Source: Tessaracoccus antarcticus
GTDB taxonomy: Bacteria > Actinomycetota > Actinomycetes > Propionibacteriales > Propionibacteriaceae
Length of the DNA: 64,000 nucleotides
NCBI RefSeq assembly: GCF_003688855.1
Contig: NZ_REFW01000004.1
Location: 124,001-188,000, forward strand
Direction: 5' to 3'
This document shows positions 30,041 through 38,138 of this stretch, piece after piece. The position numbers were made by a program, and so were the translations under genes. The notes under the pieces are model-generated. The model had not been told where the DNA came from. It saw only the letters and a program-made list of their open reading frames with translations, and searched no databases. Position 1 is the stretch's first letter; each line of letters begins with the position of its first letter.

Positions 30041-30846
30041 TGAGTGAGACCACCAACCCGGCCGACGACTTCGAAATCGACCTGGGCGGCCCCGTCGAGC
30101 CCGAGACCACCACCGACGACGTCGAGATCGACCTCAGCGGACCCCTCTCCGACGATGAGCCCGAGGCGCTGCCCGAGCTTGCCGACCTGGAGGAGGAGCC
30201 CAAGGACGAGGACGACGACGAGGACGACGCCACCGACATCGCCATCGAGGCGCTCCGCCAGGAGCTCGAGGCGAAGTTCGGTGAGTGGTATGTCATCCAC
30301 ACCTACTCCGGCATGGAGAACCGCGTCAAGCAGAACGTCGACGCGCGAGCCCAGTCGCTGGACATGGAGGAGTACATCTTCGAAACGATCGTCCCCACCG
30401 AGGACGTCGTCGAGATGCGCAACAACACCCGCAAGACCGTCACGCGTTGCGTGCTCCCCGGATACGTCCTGGTCCGCATGGAACTGACCGACGAGTCGTG
30501 GGGCGTCGTGCGTCACACACCGTCCGTCACCGGCTTCGTCGGGCACGGCCAGACACCCGTCCCGCTCAGCGTGGAGGAGGTGCTCCACATGCTCACCCCA
30601 TCGGTCGTGGCCAGGGTCGCCGCCGAAACCAGTGGCACGTCGGGCCGCCAGCGTGACAAGAAGGTGGAGGTCCTCGATTTCGAGATCGGCGACTCCATCA
30701 TGGTCGCGGACGGTCCGTTCGCGGGCATGCACGCCACGATCACCGAGATCAACCCCAAGACCGCGCGCCTGAAGGCCCTTGTGGACTTCATGGGTCGCGA
30801 GACGCCCCTCGACCTGGAATTCAAGCAGGTCGAAAAGGTCGTCTGA
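30040..30846 (+). CDS. nusG: Transcription termination/antitermination factor NusG
   Basis: 268 residues; the NGN domain begins near W83 ([20 protein letters not shown]) and the KOW domain near the end ([18 protein letters not shown]). Links RNA polymerase to ribosomes or Rho. The first 80 residues are very acidic and hold a tandem motif, FEIDLGGPV (11-19) and VEIDLSGPL (28-36), followed by an Asp/Glu run. E. coli NusG has 181 residues. Starts inside the secE stop. Confidence 0.96.
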   Translation: MSETTNPADDFEIDLGGPVEPETTTDDVEIDLSGPLSDDEPEALPELADLEEEPKDEDDDEDDATDIAIEALRQELEAKFGEWYVIHTYSGMENRVKQNVDARAQSLDMEEYIFETIVPTEDVVEMRNNTRKTVTRCVLPGYVLVRMELTDESWGVVRHTPSVTGFVGHGQTPVPLSVEEVLHMLTPSVVARVAAETSGTSGRQRDKKVEVLDFEIGDSIMVADGPFAGMHATITEINPKTARLKALVDFMGRETPLDLEFKQVEKVV

Positions 30847-30928
30847 CCCCATCCGTCGCACCGGCAACGTCCTTCCGCCAAGGATCGCATCGCCGATACG
30901 GCATCACCCATCAACAAAAGGACCCCTC

Positions 30929-31357
30929 ATGCCTCCCAAGAAGAAGGTTGCGGCCCTCGTCAAGGTCGCACTGAATGCTGGCTCCGCCACGCCCGCACCG
31001 CCCGTAGGTACCGCTCTCGGTCCGCACGGCGTCAACATCATGGAGTTCGTCAAGGCCTACAACGCCGCGACCGAATCCCAGCGTGGCAACGTCATCCCCG
31101 TGGAAATCACCATCTACGAGGACCGCACGTTCACCTTCATCACGAAGACGCCGCCCGCATCAGAGCTCATCAAGAAGGCCGCCGGCCTCAGCAAGGGTTC
31201 GGACAACCCGCTGGCCACCAAGGTGGGCAAGCTCACCAAGGACCAGGTCCGCGAGATTGCCACCCAGAAGCTGCCCGACCTCAACGCCAATGACGTCGAG
31301 GCCGCCATGCTCATCGTTGAAGGAACCGCCCGCTCCATGGGCGTCGAAATCAACTGA
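30929..31357 (+). CDS. rplK: 50S ribosomal protein L11
   Basis: 142 residues with both L11 domains ([24 protein letters not shown]-terminal rRNA-binding [24 protein letters not shown]). AAAAGGA lies upstream of ATG 30929. The 82-base gap after nusG shows no terminator, so it may be in the same transcript. Confidence 0.98.
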   Translation: MPPKKKVAALVKVALNAGSATPAPPVGTALGPHGVNIMEFVKAYNAATESQRGNVIPVEITIYEDRTFTFITKTPPASELIKKAAGLSKGSDNPLATKVGKLTKDQVREIATQKLPDLNANDVEAAMLIVEGTARSMGVEIN

Positions 31358-31455
31358 CTTTTTCACCCACTCACACCTGGGAGGGGCATCTGCCCCAGAG
31401 CGACCAGGAACTGGTGGACCAGCCCGCGAGGCTGGCAGACAACCAAGGAACCAGA
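31358..31455 (+). promoter_or_regulatory. rplK-rplA intercistronic leader with small hairpins
   Basis: 98 bases containing GGGGCA/TGCCCC and CCAGCC/GGCTGG inverted repeats ahead of the rplA ribosome-binding site. L1 autoregulates its operon in other bacteria; whether this is its target is inference. Confidence 0.35.
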
Positions 31456-32157
31456 ATGAAGCACAGCAAGGCGTACACACAGGCAGCCGACAAGCGCGAT
31501 GCCGACCAGCAGCACCGCCCCGAGCAGGCCATCCACCTCATCAAGGAGATGGCCACGGCGAAGTTCGACGAGACCATCGATGTTGCGGTGCGTCTCGGCG
31601 TTGATCCCCGCAAGGCTGACCAGATGGTCCGCGGCACGGTCAACCTCCCCCACGGCACCGGAAAGACGGCACGGGTCCTTGTCTTCGCCACCGGTGACCG
31701 CGCGGAGGCCGCACTTGCCGCGGGAGCGGACGAAGTGGGAAGCGACGAACTGATCGAAAAGGTGGCTGGCGGCTACCTCGACTTCGACGCCGTCGTTGCC
31801 ACCCCCGACCTCATGGGCAAGGTGGGCCGTCTCGGCCGCGTGCTCGGCCCCCGTGGCCTCATGCCGAACCCGAAGACCGGCACCGTCACCATGGACGTCG
31901 CCAAGGCAGTCACCGAGATCAAGGGCGGGAAGATTGAGTTCCGCATCGACCGTCACGGCAACCTGCAGTACATCATCGGCAAGGCGTCCTTCACGGCCGA
32001 GCAGCTGGCCGACAACTACTACGCCGTCCTCGACGAGGTGGTTCGTCTGAAGCCGTCCGCCTCGAAGGGCCGCTACATTCGCAAGATCGCGGTGTCCGCC
32101 ACGATGAGCCCCAGCGTGCTCATCGACGGCTCGGTCACCAAGCCCGACGAGGACTGA
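31456..32157 (+). CDS. rplA: 50S ribosomal protein L1
   Basis: 233 residues; signature [16 protein letters not shown] and the [16 protein letters not shown] block. AAGGAACC precedes ATG 31456. Last gene of the rplKA unit, followed by a strong terminator. Confidence 0.98.
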   Translation: MKHSKAYTQAADKRDADQQHRPEQAIHLIKEMATAKFDETIDVAVRLGVDPRKADQMVRGTVNLPHGTGKTARVLVFATGDRAEAALAAGADEVGSDELIEKVAGGYLDFDAVVATPDLMGKVGRLGRVLGPRGLMPNPKTGTVTMDVAKAVTEIKGGKIEFRIDRHGNLQYIIGKASFTAEQLADNYYAVLDEVVRLKPSASKGRYIRKIAVSATMSPSVLIDGSVTKPDED

Positions 32158-32181
32158 TCCACGCGCAGTAGATCCATCACA

Positions 32182-32217
32182 GGACGGGGCGGGCGCCACA
32201 CGGTGCCCGCCCCGTCC
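32182..32217 (+). terminator. Terminator after rplA
   Basis: 16-bp GC-rich stem (GGACGGGGCGGGC and its complement, plus three inner pairs), loop ACAC. No T-tract. Confidence 0.8.
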
Positions 32218-32241
32218 TTGCCTGTCCAGGGGGGAGCGACC

Positions 32242-32868
32242 ATGCGGGTGCTGGTGACCGGTTTCGAACCATTCGGGGGAGACGCCCTGAACGCGAGCGG
32301 CGCCGTCGTCGAACGCCTGGCCACGTCCTGGCATGGCGATGGTGTGGTGCTGTGCACCGCCATCCTGCCCGTGGAGTTCGACGGTGCCCCCGTCGCGCTG
32401 GCAGCGGCCATCGCCGCGGCCCGCCCGGATGCCGTCATCGCACTGGGGGAGGCAGGTGGGCGCACCGAGGTGACGCCTGAGCGGTGGGCCGGCCCGACCG
32501 CCCTCGGGCGGATTCCCGACAACGCCGGGCGGGCCCCACGCGGGGAACCGCTGGACGCGGAGCCGGGGCCGCTGGGTTCCCGACTGGACGTCGACGCGAT
32601 GGTGGCAGCGATCCTGTCGGTGGGAGTGGCGTCCCGTGCGTCCCCGGATGCAGGGAGTTTCGTGTGCAACGCGACGTTTCGCGCCCTCCTGCGGGACCAT
32701 GCCGTTGCGGGCGGGTTCATCCACGTCCCGGCCGTGCGCAACGACGGAGTCGCGCTCGTGGGGGCGGAGACCGATGAGGTCGTGGGGGAGCAGCCCACGC
32801 CGTCGATGGGGCTCGATGACCTCGTGCGAGCAGTGGAAGCCGTCATCCGGCTCCTCGCGGCACACTGA
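32242..32868 (+). CDS. pcp: Pyroglutamyl-peptidase I
   Basis: 208-residue cysteine peptidase of family C15, removing N-terminal pyroglutamate from peptides. The triad is visible as E80 (TEVTPERWA), C142 (AGSFVCNATF) and H161 (FIHVPAV). GGGGGGAG precedes ATG 32242. It is on the plus strand, convergent with the ABC transporter, and only 24 bases past the rplA terminator. Confidence 0.92.
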   Translation: MRVLVTGFEPFGGDALNASGAVVERLATSWHGDGVVLCTAILPVEFDGAPVALAAAIAAARPDAVIALGEAGGRTEVTPERWAGPTALGRIPDNAGRAPRGEPLDAEPGPLGSRLDVDAMVAAILSVGVASRASPDAGSFVCNATFRALLRDHAVAGGFIHVPAVRNDGVALVGAETDEVVGEQPTPSMGLDDLVRAVEAVIRLLAAH

Positions 32869-32928
32869 AGAACTTCCGCGCCCACATCTGCCGCGGACAC
32901 ACGCCGCGCAGCAGTGCCCGTGGACCGG

Positions 32929-33702
32929 TCAGAGCACCTTGGCGAAGAAGTCCCGGGTCCGCGACTGCTGTGGGTTGCCGATGACCTCGGCGGCCGTGCC
33001 GCGCTCCACCACGAGACCCTCGTCCATGAAGACCACCTGGTCTGCCACTTCGCGTGCGAACCCCACCTCGTGGGTCACCACCAGCATCGTCATACCGGAG
33101 TCGGCCAGCTGTTTCATGACCGCCAGAACCTCCCCGACGAGCTCGGGGTCCAGAGCCGAGGTGGGCTCGTCGAAGAGCATCAGGTCGGGCTCCATGGCCA
33201 GCGCCCGGGCGATGGCGACCCTCTGCTGCTGACCCCCGGAGAGCTGCGCCGGATAGTGCTCCATCCGGTCTGAGAGGCCGACCATTGTCAGCAGCTCCTC
33301 GGCCTTGGTGCGGGCCCGGGCCTTGTCCCATCCGCGGACCTTGCGCGGCGCCTCCATCACGTTGTCCAACGTGGTCATGTGCGGGAAGAGGTTGAAGCGC
33401 TGGAACACCATCCCGATGCGTGAGCGCTGCCGGGCGATGTCCTTGTCGGAGCGGCGGTGCAGCTCAGTTGTTGTGCCCCGCGTGACCTCCCGCAGGCCCA
33501 TGAGTTCGCCATCGACGACGATGCGGCCGGCGCTGATGCGTTCCAGCTCGTTGATGCACCGCAGCAGCGTGGACTTGCCGGATCCGGACGGGCCCAGGAT
33601 GACGCACACCTCGCCGCGCTCCACCTCGAGGTCAACGCCCCGCAGCACGTGCAGGTCGCCGAAGAACTTGTGCACTGCTGAAATCTCGACCATCGCGGTC
33701 AT
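32929..33702 (-). CDS. Polar amino acid ABC transporter, ATP-binding protein
   Basis: 257 residues, GlnQ/PAAT type. Walker [11 protein letters not shown], signature [15 protein letters not shown], Walker [14 protein letters not shown] and the switch His (VVTHEVG) are intact. ATG 33702 overlaps the permease stop (ATGA); the frame runs open well upstream but that part is permease shadow. Energises uptake with the next two genes. Confidence 0.95.
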   Translation of the reverse strand: MTAMVEISAVHKFFGDLHVLRGVDLEVERGEVCVILGPSGSGKSTLLRCINELERISAGRIVVDGELMGLREVTRGTTTELHRRSDKDIARQRSRIGMVFQRFNLFPHMTTLDNVMEAPRKVRGWDKARARTKAEELLTMVGLSDRMEHYPAQLSGGQQQRVAIARALAMEPDLMLFDEPTSALDPELVGEVLAVMKQLADSGMTMLVVTHEVGFAREVADQVVFMDEGLVVERGTAAEVIGNPQQSRTRDFFAKVL

Positions 33703-34658
33703 GGCGTCACATCCAGATTCGGGTTGGTGCGGACCGTTCCGGCGGCCAGGATCGCCTGCTGGCGCCTGGACATGCCCTTGGTGGCGCCCCTCGAGGCGCC
33801 TGCGTCGTCGAAGCCGCGCCCGTAGTAGGCCTCCACATAGTGCTGGCCCACCATGAGGATGGACGTGATCACCAGGTAGTAGATGGCCGCCACGATGAGG
33901 AGGGGCACTGGAAGGAACTTCTGGTTGCCGAGCGCGTTGGTGACGAACGTCAGCTCCAGTGTGAAGGGCACGGCCAGCACCAGTGAGGTGGTTTTCAGCA
34001 TGGAGATGGTCTCGTTGCCGGTGGGGGGCACGATCACCCGCATGGCCTGGGGGATGACGATGCGCCACAGCGTCGTGGAACGCTTCATGCCGAGCGCCGT
34101 GGCCGCCTCCGTCTGCCCCCTGTCGACGGAGTTGAGGCCCCCGCGCACGATCTCGGCCAGGTAGGCGCCCTCGTTGAGTCCGAGTCCGAGGAGTGCGGCG
34201 ATGGCAGCGTTGAACACGACGGTGGTCTCGAACGATACGAACTCGGGGCCGAAGGGGATGCCGAGCGACAGGCGGGGATAGAGCACTGACAGCAGGCCCC
34301 AGAACACGAGCTGCGTATAGATGGGGGTGCCACGGAAGAACCAGATGTAGACCGTGGAGACGCCCCGCAGGACGGGGTTGGTGCCCTGGCGCATGATGGC
34401 CATGAGGACGGCGAGCACGATGCCGATGACCATGGAGCCCACCGTCAGCAGCAGCGTCCAGCCCACGCCCGCGACGATGCGGGGATCGAACAGGTACTGG
34501 CCGACGATGTCCCACCGGTAGTTGGGATTGGTGAGGAGGCCGTGGATGAACATGGCCACCAGCAGGAGCACCACGGCGGCCCACACCCACGTGCTGGGAC
34601 GCGGGACTGGGCGGGCGTTGATGAGTTCAGGCACAGGTGTGGTCATGGGACGGCCCAT
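33699..34658 (-). CDS. Polar amino acid ABC transporter, permease
   Basis: 319 residues, about five or six membrane helices. The family's coupling loop is seen ([24 protein letters not shown]), as is [10 protein letters not shown]. No second permease is present, so it may work as a homodimer. The start at 34658 overlaps the stop of the binding protein (TGATG); a second ATG four codons on is possible. C-terminal 40 residues are hydrophilic. Confidence 0.93.
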   Translation of the reverse strand: MGRPMTTPVPELINARPVPRPSTWVWAAVVLLLVAMFIHGLLTNPNYRWDIVGQYLFDPRIVAGVGWTLLLTVGSMVIGIVLAVLMAIMRQGTNPVLRGVSTVYIWFFRGTPIYTQLVFWGLLSVLYPRLSLGIPFGPEFVSFETTVVFNAAIAALLGLGLNEGAYLAEIVRGGLNSVDRGQTEAATALGMKRSTTLWRIVIPQAMRVIVPPTGNETISMLKTTSLVLAVPFTLELTFVTNALGNQKFLPVPLLIVAAIYYLVITSILMVGQHYVEAYYGRGFDDAGASRGATKGMSRRQQAILAAGTVRTNPNLDVTP

Positions 34659-35551
34659 CAGGACTCGGGGTTGACCTCGGCGGTGGTCAGGGCAGAGTCC
34701 TTCGTGCCCCAGCTGTCGAGGATCTTGCCCCACGTGCCGTCGTCCATGAGGTGCTGCACGGCCTGCTGGATCGCGGCGGTCAGCTCGGCGTCATCCTTGG
34801 GCAGGACGATCCCCTGCGGGGCGGCGTCGCGCACCCCACCGATCACCTCGAGTTGTCCGGCGGTGAGGGCGGCGGCGTAGCTGGAGACGGTGGAGTCGGC
34901 GTACATGGCGTCAGCCTTCCCCCCCACCACGTTGGTGGTGACGTCTGACTGGGACCCGAACTGCAGGATGTCGACGGCGTCCTTGCCGCCGTCGGTGCAC
35001 TGCGTGGAGAAGGCCTTCAGCTCCTCCTCCTGGAACGTCCCCGTCTGCACGCCAATCGTGCTGCCGCACACGTCGTCCGGGTCGAAGCCGACCTCGTTGC
35101 CCGTCTTGACGGCGTAGGACGAACCCACGGAGACGTAGCTGATCATGGTGTAGCTGGCGAGGCGCTCCGGGGTGATCGTGAAGGAGGAGATGCCCACGTC
35201 GTACTTGGTGCCGATGCCGGGGAGGATCGAGGCGAATTCCGCCGCACTCACCTCGGTGTCGAGGCCCATCACGCGGCCCAGTGCCTTGCCGAGGTCGACG
35301 TCGTAGCCGATGGCGGTCTGCAGGTCGTCGGCGCGGAACTCCGCGGGGGCGTAGTCGATGGAGGCGCCGATGACCAGCTTGCCGCTGTCGCGGATCTTCT
35401 GGGGGACCAGCGCGGCGATCTCGTCAACCTTGGCGACGCCGGACACGTCGAAGGAGCGGTCCGTGTCCGAGGTGTCGCCCTGCGGGGTGGAGCAGGCTGC
35501 CAGCGTGAGAGCGCTGGCAAGGGCGGCTGCAACGAGAGCGCGTAGGCGCAT
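34658..35551 (-). CDS. Amino acid ABC transporter substrate-binding lipoprotein
   Basis: 297-residue family 3 solute-binding protein. The signal peptide ends in the lipobox LAAC with C20 as the lipidated residue. The mature part has the family's GYDVDLGKALGRVMG and GVQTGTFQEEEL blocks. GGAGG precedes ATG 35551; an in-frame ATG 12 codons upstream lacks one. Ligand is probably a polar amino acid such as Gln, Glu or cystine; not resolvable by eye. Confidence 0.93.
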   Translation of the reverse strand: MRLRALVAAALASALTLAACSTPQGDTSDTDRSFDVSGVAKVDEIAALVPQKIRDSGKLVIGASIDYAPAEFRADDLQTAIGYDVDLGKALGRVMGLDTEVSAAEFASILPGIGTKYDVGISSFTITPERLASYTMISYVSVGSSYAVKTGNEVGFDPDDVCGSTIGVQTGTFQEEELKAFSTQCTDGGKDAVDILQFGSQSDVTTNVVGGKADAMYADSTVSSYAAALTAGQLEVIGGVRDAAPQGIVLPKDDAELTAAIQQAVQHLMDDGTWGKILDSWGTKDSALTTAEVNPES

Positions 35552-35647
35552 GAATCCTCCAGGTGGAACGGACGTCAAACGGGTCAATCACGAAGATTAA
35601 TGCACGCGCCGCGGACGGGGCGCATCGGTGTCAGCCCGGCGGCCCAC

Positions 35648-36379
35648 TCAGTGGAACTGCCACACCGCGCGATCGCCGAAACCGTTCTCGTAGACGAGGT
35701 TGGCGTAGTCGCTCTCGGCGGAGAGGTAGTCGAAGGTCAGATAGCCGCGTGCGCACTCGCCCACGGCGTAGTCGGCATCGGAGGGGAACGCCGGCTCGTA
35801 GCCGCCCTGCTGTGGCTTCTGGACGTTGCCTTCCGCATCCTGCAGCGACCATGGGTCGGAGCTGATGCGCACTGTGTCGTCACCCTCGAGCGCCAGGGTG
35901 GCGCACACCTCCACGAGCAGTCCAGCCTTGCCCTCGATCATGGGGGCGTCCTGGTTGGCGTCATCCTGCAGCACTTCGGCGGTGAAGTGCTCGAATGTCG
36001 CCTTGCCCTGCCACATCATTGTCTGAGGCGAGACGGGGGACGCCACGGGCGTGGTGTTGCCGGCGGTGGCGGTGGCCACGGGGCTGGCGGCAGCGGTGGC
36101 GGGGATGGTGGAGGCTGGCGCACTGGCGGCGGCCGTCGTCGCGGGTACGGGACTCGGGGCCGCCGTCGTGGGCGGGGCCGTTGTCGCCGTGGGGGATTGC
36201 GAGGGCGTCTGCGCTGTGGGGGAGGCGCTGGGTGGTGGGGTGGGGGAGGGCTCCACGGTGGGCGCGGGGCGGCCCCAGATGAGGAACGCGATGAGGGCAG
36301 CCACTCCCACGAGTGCGATGCTGAGCGCGGCGATGGCCACGTGCATGGGGTTGCGGCGCCTGGGCTCGGGCTCGCTCAT
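35648..36379 (-). CDS. Hypothetical membrane-anchored protein with Pro/Thr/Ser/Ala linker
   Basis: 243 residues, not recognised. Short cytoplasmic tail, one membrane helix at about 13-35, then a roughly 90-residue low-complexity linker rich in Pro, Thr, Ser and Ala, typical of cell-wall-crossing spacers. The last 110 residues form a compact domain (WQGKATFEHFTAEVLQDDAN, ISSDPWSLQDAEGNV, ending GDRAVWQFH) with two Cys, resembling a DUF4352/telokin-like beta fold. AGGAGG precedes ATG 36379. Confidence 0.8.
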   Translation of the reverse strand: MSEPEPRRRNPMHVAIAALSIALVGVAALIAFLIWGRPAPTVEPSPTPPPSASPTAQTPSQSPTATTAPPTTAAPSPVPATTAAASAPASTIPATAAASPVATATAGNTTPVASPVSPQTMMWQGKATFEHFTAEVLQDDANQDAPMIEGKAGLLVEVCATLALEGDDTVRISSDPWSLQDAEGNVQKPQQGGYEPAFPSDADYAVGECARGYLTFDYLSAESDYANLVYENGFGDRAVWQFH

Positions 36380-36492
36380 CTGTTCCTCCTGGGGTCGTGA
36401 GTCCCCGAACCTATCGGAGACCTGCCGGCGTGGACGATCGCGGTGGGTCTGCGTGTGCAGTTCCCCTTGCCCGTGCGCTTCCCCCGGGCGAT

Positions 36493-36522
36493 TTGGATCC
36501 GGGGCGTGCAGCACATTAGAGT
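36493..36522 (+). promoter_or_regulatory. Promoter of the rplJL unit
   Basis: -35 TTGGAT (36493-36498), 18-base spacer, -10 TAGAGT (36517-36522). The start should fall near 36529, at the beginning of the L10 leader. Confidence 0.6.
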
Positions 36523-36523
36523 T

Positions 36524-36640
36524 CCCACTACCGAAGACCGCAGGTGATAGACGTCTTGATGCCCCTCAAAGGGGCACCCGCGCAGGTGATCGCTCGAGCT
36601 GCTACTCATGCCCCGCGCCCACCGGCGACGGGGCATTTTG
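36524..36640 (+). promoter_or_regulatory. Ribosomal protein L10 leader
   Basis: The ACCGAAGACCGCAGGTG block, the GCCCCTC/AGGGGC hairpin and the GCGCAGGTGATCGCT block match the bacterial L10 leader, which L10(L12) complex binds to repress its own operon. It ends in a hairpin (36608-36615 with 36629-36636) followed by TTTT, which looks like an attenuator 85 bases before rplJ. Confidence 0.75.
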
Positions 36641-36721
36641 TCTCCCACCAGACGTGAATCGGTGCCGGAACCCTCCATCCAGGACGGGATCCGGCGATAC
36701 ACGAGAAGGAAAGGAGACCCA

Positions 36722-37351
36722 ATGGCGAGGCCGGACAAAGCCGCCAAGGTCGCAGAGTTCGCTGAAGCATTCAGCAGCTCCGCTGCCACGGTGCTGACCG
36801 ACTACCGCGGTCTCACCGTCAAGGATCTGCAGAATCTGCGTCGATCCCTCGGTGAGAACGCCACCTACGCCGTTGCGAAGAACACCCTTGCCGCGATTGC
36901 CGCCAAGGAAGCCGGGATCGAGGGCGTCGAAGACACCCTCGTCGGTCCCACGGCCATCGCGTTCATCTCTGGAGACGTTGCAACCGTCGCCAAGAGCTTG
37001 CGTGACTTCGCAAAGGCCAACCCCGCCCTGGTCATCAAGGGCGGCGTCATGGACGGCAAGTTCCTTGACGCCACGGCTGTGCTCAAGCTCGCGGATCTCG
37101 AATCCCGCGAAGTTCTGCTCAGCAAGATGGCAGGCGCCCTTCTGGCCAACCTGTCCAGGGCCGCTTACATGCTCGCCGCTCCGCTGGCCCAGGGCGCACG
37201 CGTCCTCGGTGCACTGGAGACCGCCGCGCAGGCCGACCCCTCTCTCATCGGCGGCGCCGGTGCAGCAGAGACGGCCACGACTGACGTCGCCGATGGTGAC
37301 GCCCCCGCCGCAGAGGCGGACACCGAAGAAGCAGCAGCAGCTGCGGAATGA
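36722..37351 (+). CDS. rplJ: 50S ribosomal protein L10
   Basis: 209 residues; base of the L12 stalk. N-terminal rRNA-binding domain ([21 protein letters not shown]) and the C-terminal helix binding L12 dimers. It has an extra Ala/Glu/Asp-rich tail of about 35 residues, common in actinobacteria. GGAAAGGAGA precedes ATG 36722. Confidence 0.98.
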   Translation: MARPDKAAKVAEFAEAFSSSAATVLTDYRGLTVKDLQNLRRSLGENATYAVAKNTLAAIAAKEAGIEGVEDTLVGPTAIAFISGDVATVAKSLRDFAKANPALVIKGGVMDGKFLDATAVLKLADLESREVLLSKMAGALLANLSRAAYMLAAPLAQGARVLGALETAAQADPSLIGGAGAAETATTDVADGDAPAAEADTEEAAAAAE

Positions 37352-37398
37352 TCCGTTGCAGCTCGCGCTGCTGACGATTTACCGAAAGGAACACCATT

Positions 37399-37785
37399 AT
37401 GGCGAAGCTCAGCCACGACGAACTTCTTGATGCCTTCAAGGAAATGACCCTCATCGAACTCTCCGAGTTCGTGAAGCTGTTCGAGGATGCCTTCGGCGTC
37501 ACCGCAGCCGCTCCCGTTGCCGCCGCTGCCGCCCCGGCCGCAGCCGGCGAAGCCGCCGAGGAGGAGGAGGTCAGCGACAAGGTTGACGTCATCCTCACCG
37601 CCGGTGGCGACAAGAAGATCGCCGTCATCAAGGAAGTCCGCGCGCTCACCTCGCTCGGCCTGAAGGAGGCCAAGGACCTCGTCGAGGGCGCTCCGAAGGC
37701 TGTCCTGGAGCAGGTCGACAAGGAGACCGCGGCCAAGGCCAAGGAGGCCCTCGAGGCCGCCGGCGGCTCCGTCGAGCTCAAGTGA
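37399..37785 (+). CDS. rplL: 50S ribosomal protein L7/L12
   Basis: 128 residues; N-terminal dimerisation domain, Ala-rich hinge, and C-terminal factor-binding domain ([24 protein letters not shown]). CGAAAGGAA lies before ATG 37399. Followed by a strong terminator. Confidence 0.98.
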   Translation: MAKLSHDELLDAFKEMTLIELSEFVKLFEDAFGVTAAAPVAAAAAPAAAGEAAEEEEVSDKVDVILTAGGDKKIAVIKEVRALTSLGLKEAKDLVEGAPKAVLEQVDKETAAKAKEALEAAGGSVELK

Positions 37786-37810
37786 CCCTGAGTCACTGAC
37801 TCACCTGACG

Positions 37811-37844
37811 AAGCGGCCCATCCCCATGCGGGGGTGGGCCGCTT
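37811..37844 (+). terminator. Terminator after rplL
   Basis: 15-bp stem with one G-T pair, loop ATGC, followed by TTG. Separates rplJL from rpoBC. Confidence 0.8.
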
Positions 37845-38013
37845 TGTGCTCCGGGGGGGCGAGCGTGGAGGTGAGTGCGGCGGGTTGGTCAGTGGCAGGA
37901 TCGGGTCCCACGGCGTGTCGGGGGCCCCGGGGCTTGGGATCCGGGTAGTCGTGGCTATGATGACGGCAGATCAACGACGATCGATCCCACGCCTCCGGTG
38001 ACCCCGGAATCGT

Positions 38014-38042
38014 TTGGCGGTTGCTCCGGCATGCCCTATAGT
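38014..38042 (+). promoter_or_regulatory. Promoter of rpoBC
   Basis: -35 TTGGCG (38014-38019), 17-base spacer, -10 TATAGT (38037-38042). The start would be near 38049, giving a 90-base leader that holds a GCCCGTG/CACGGGC hairpin at 38066-38085. Confidence 0.65.
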
Positions 38043-38138
38043 GGTTTTTTGCCCTGCTATGCACTGAAGCCCGTGATTTGACACGGGCCTCTTGCCATGC
38101 GGAGAACCAGCTTATCGCGTTCTTGGAAGGACCGAATC

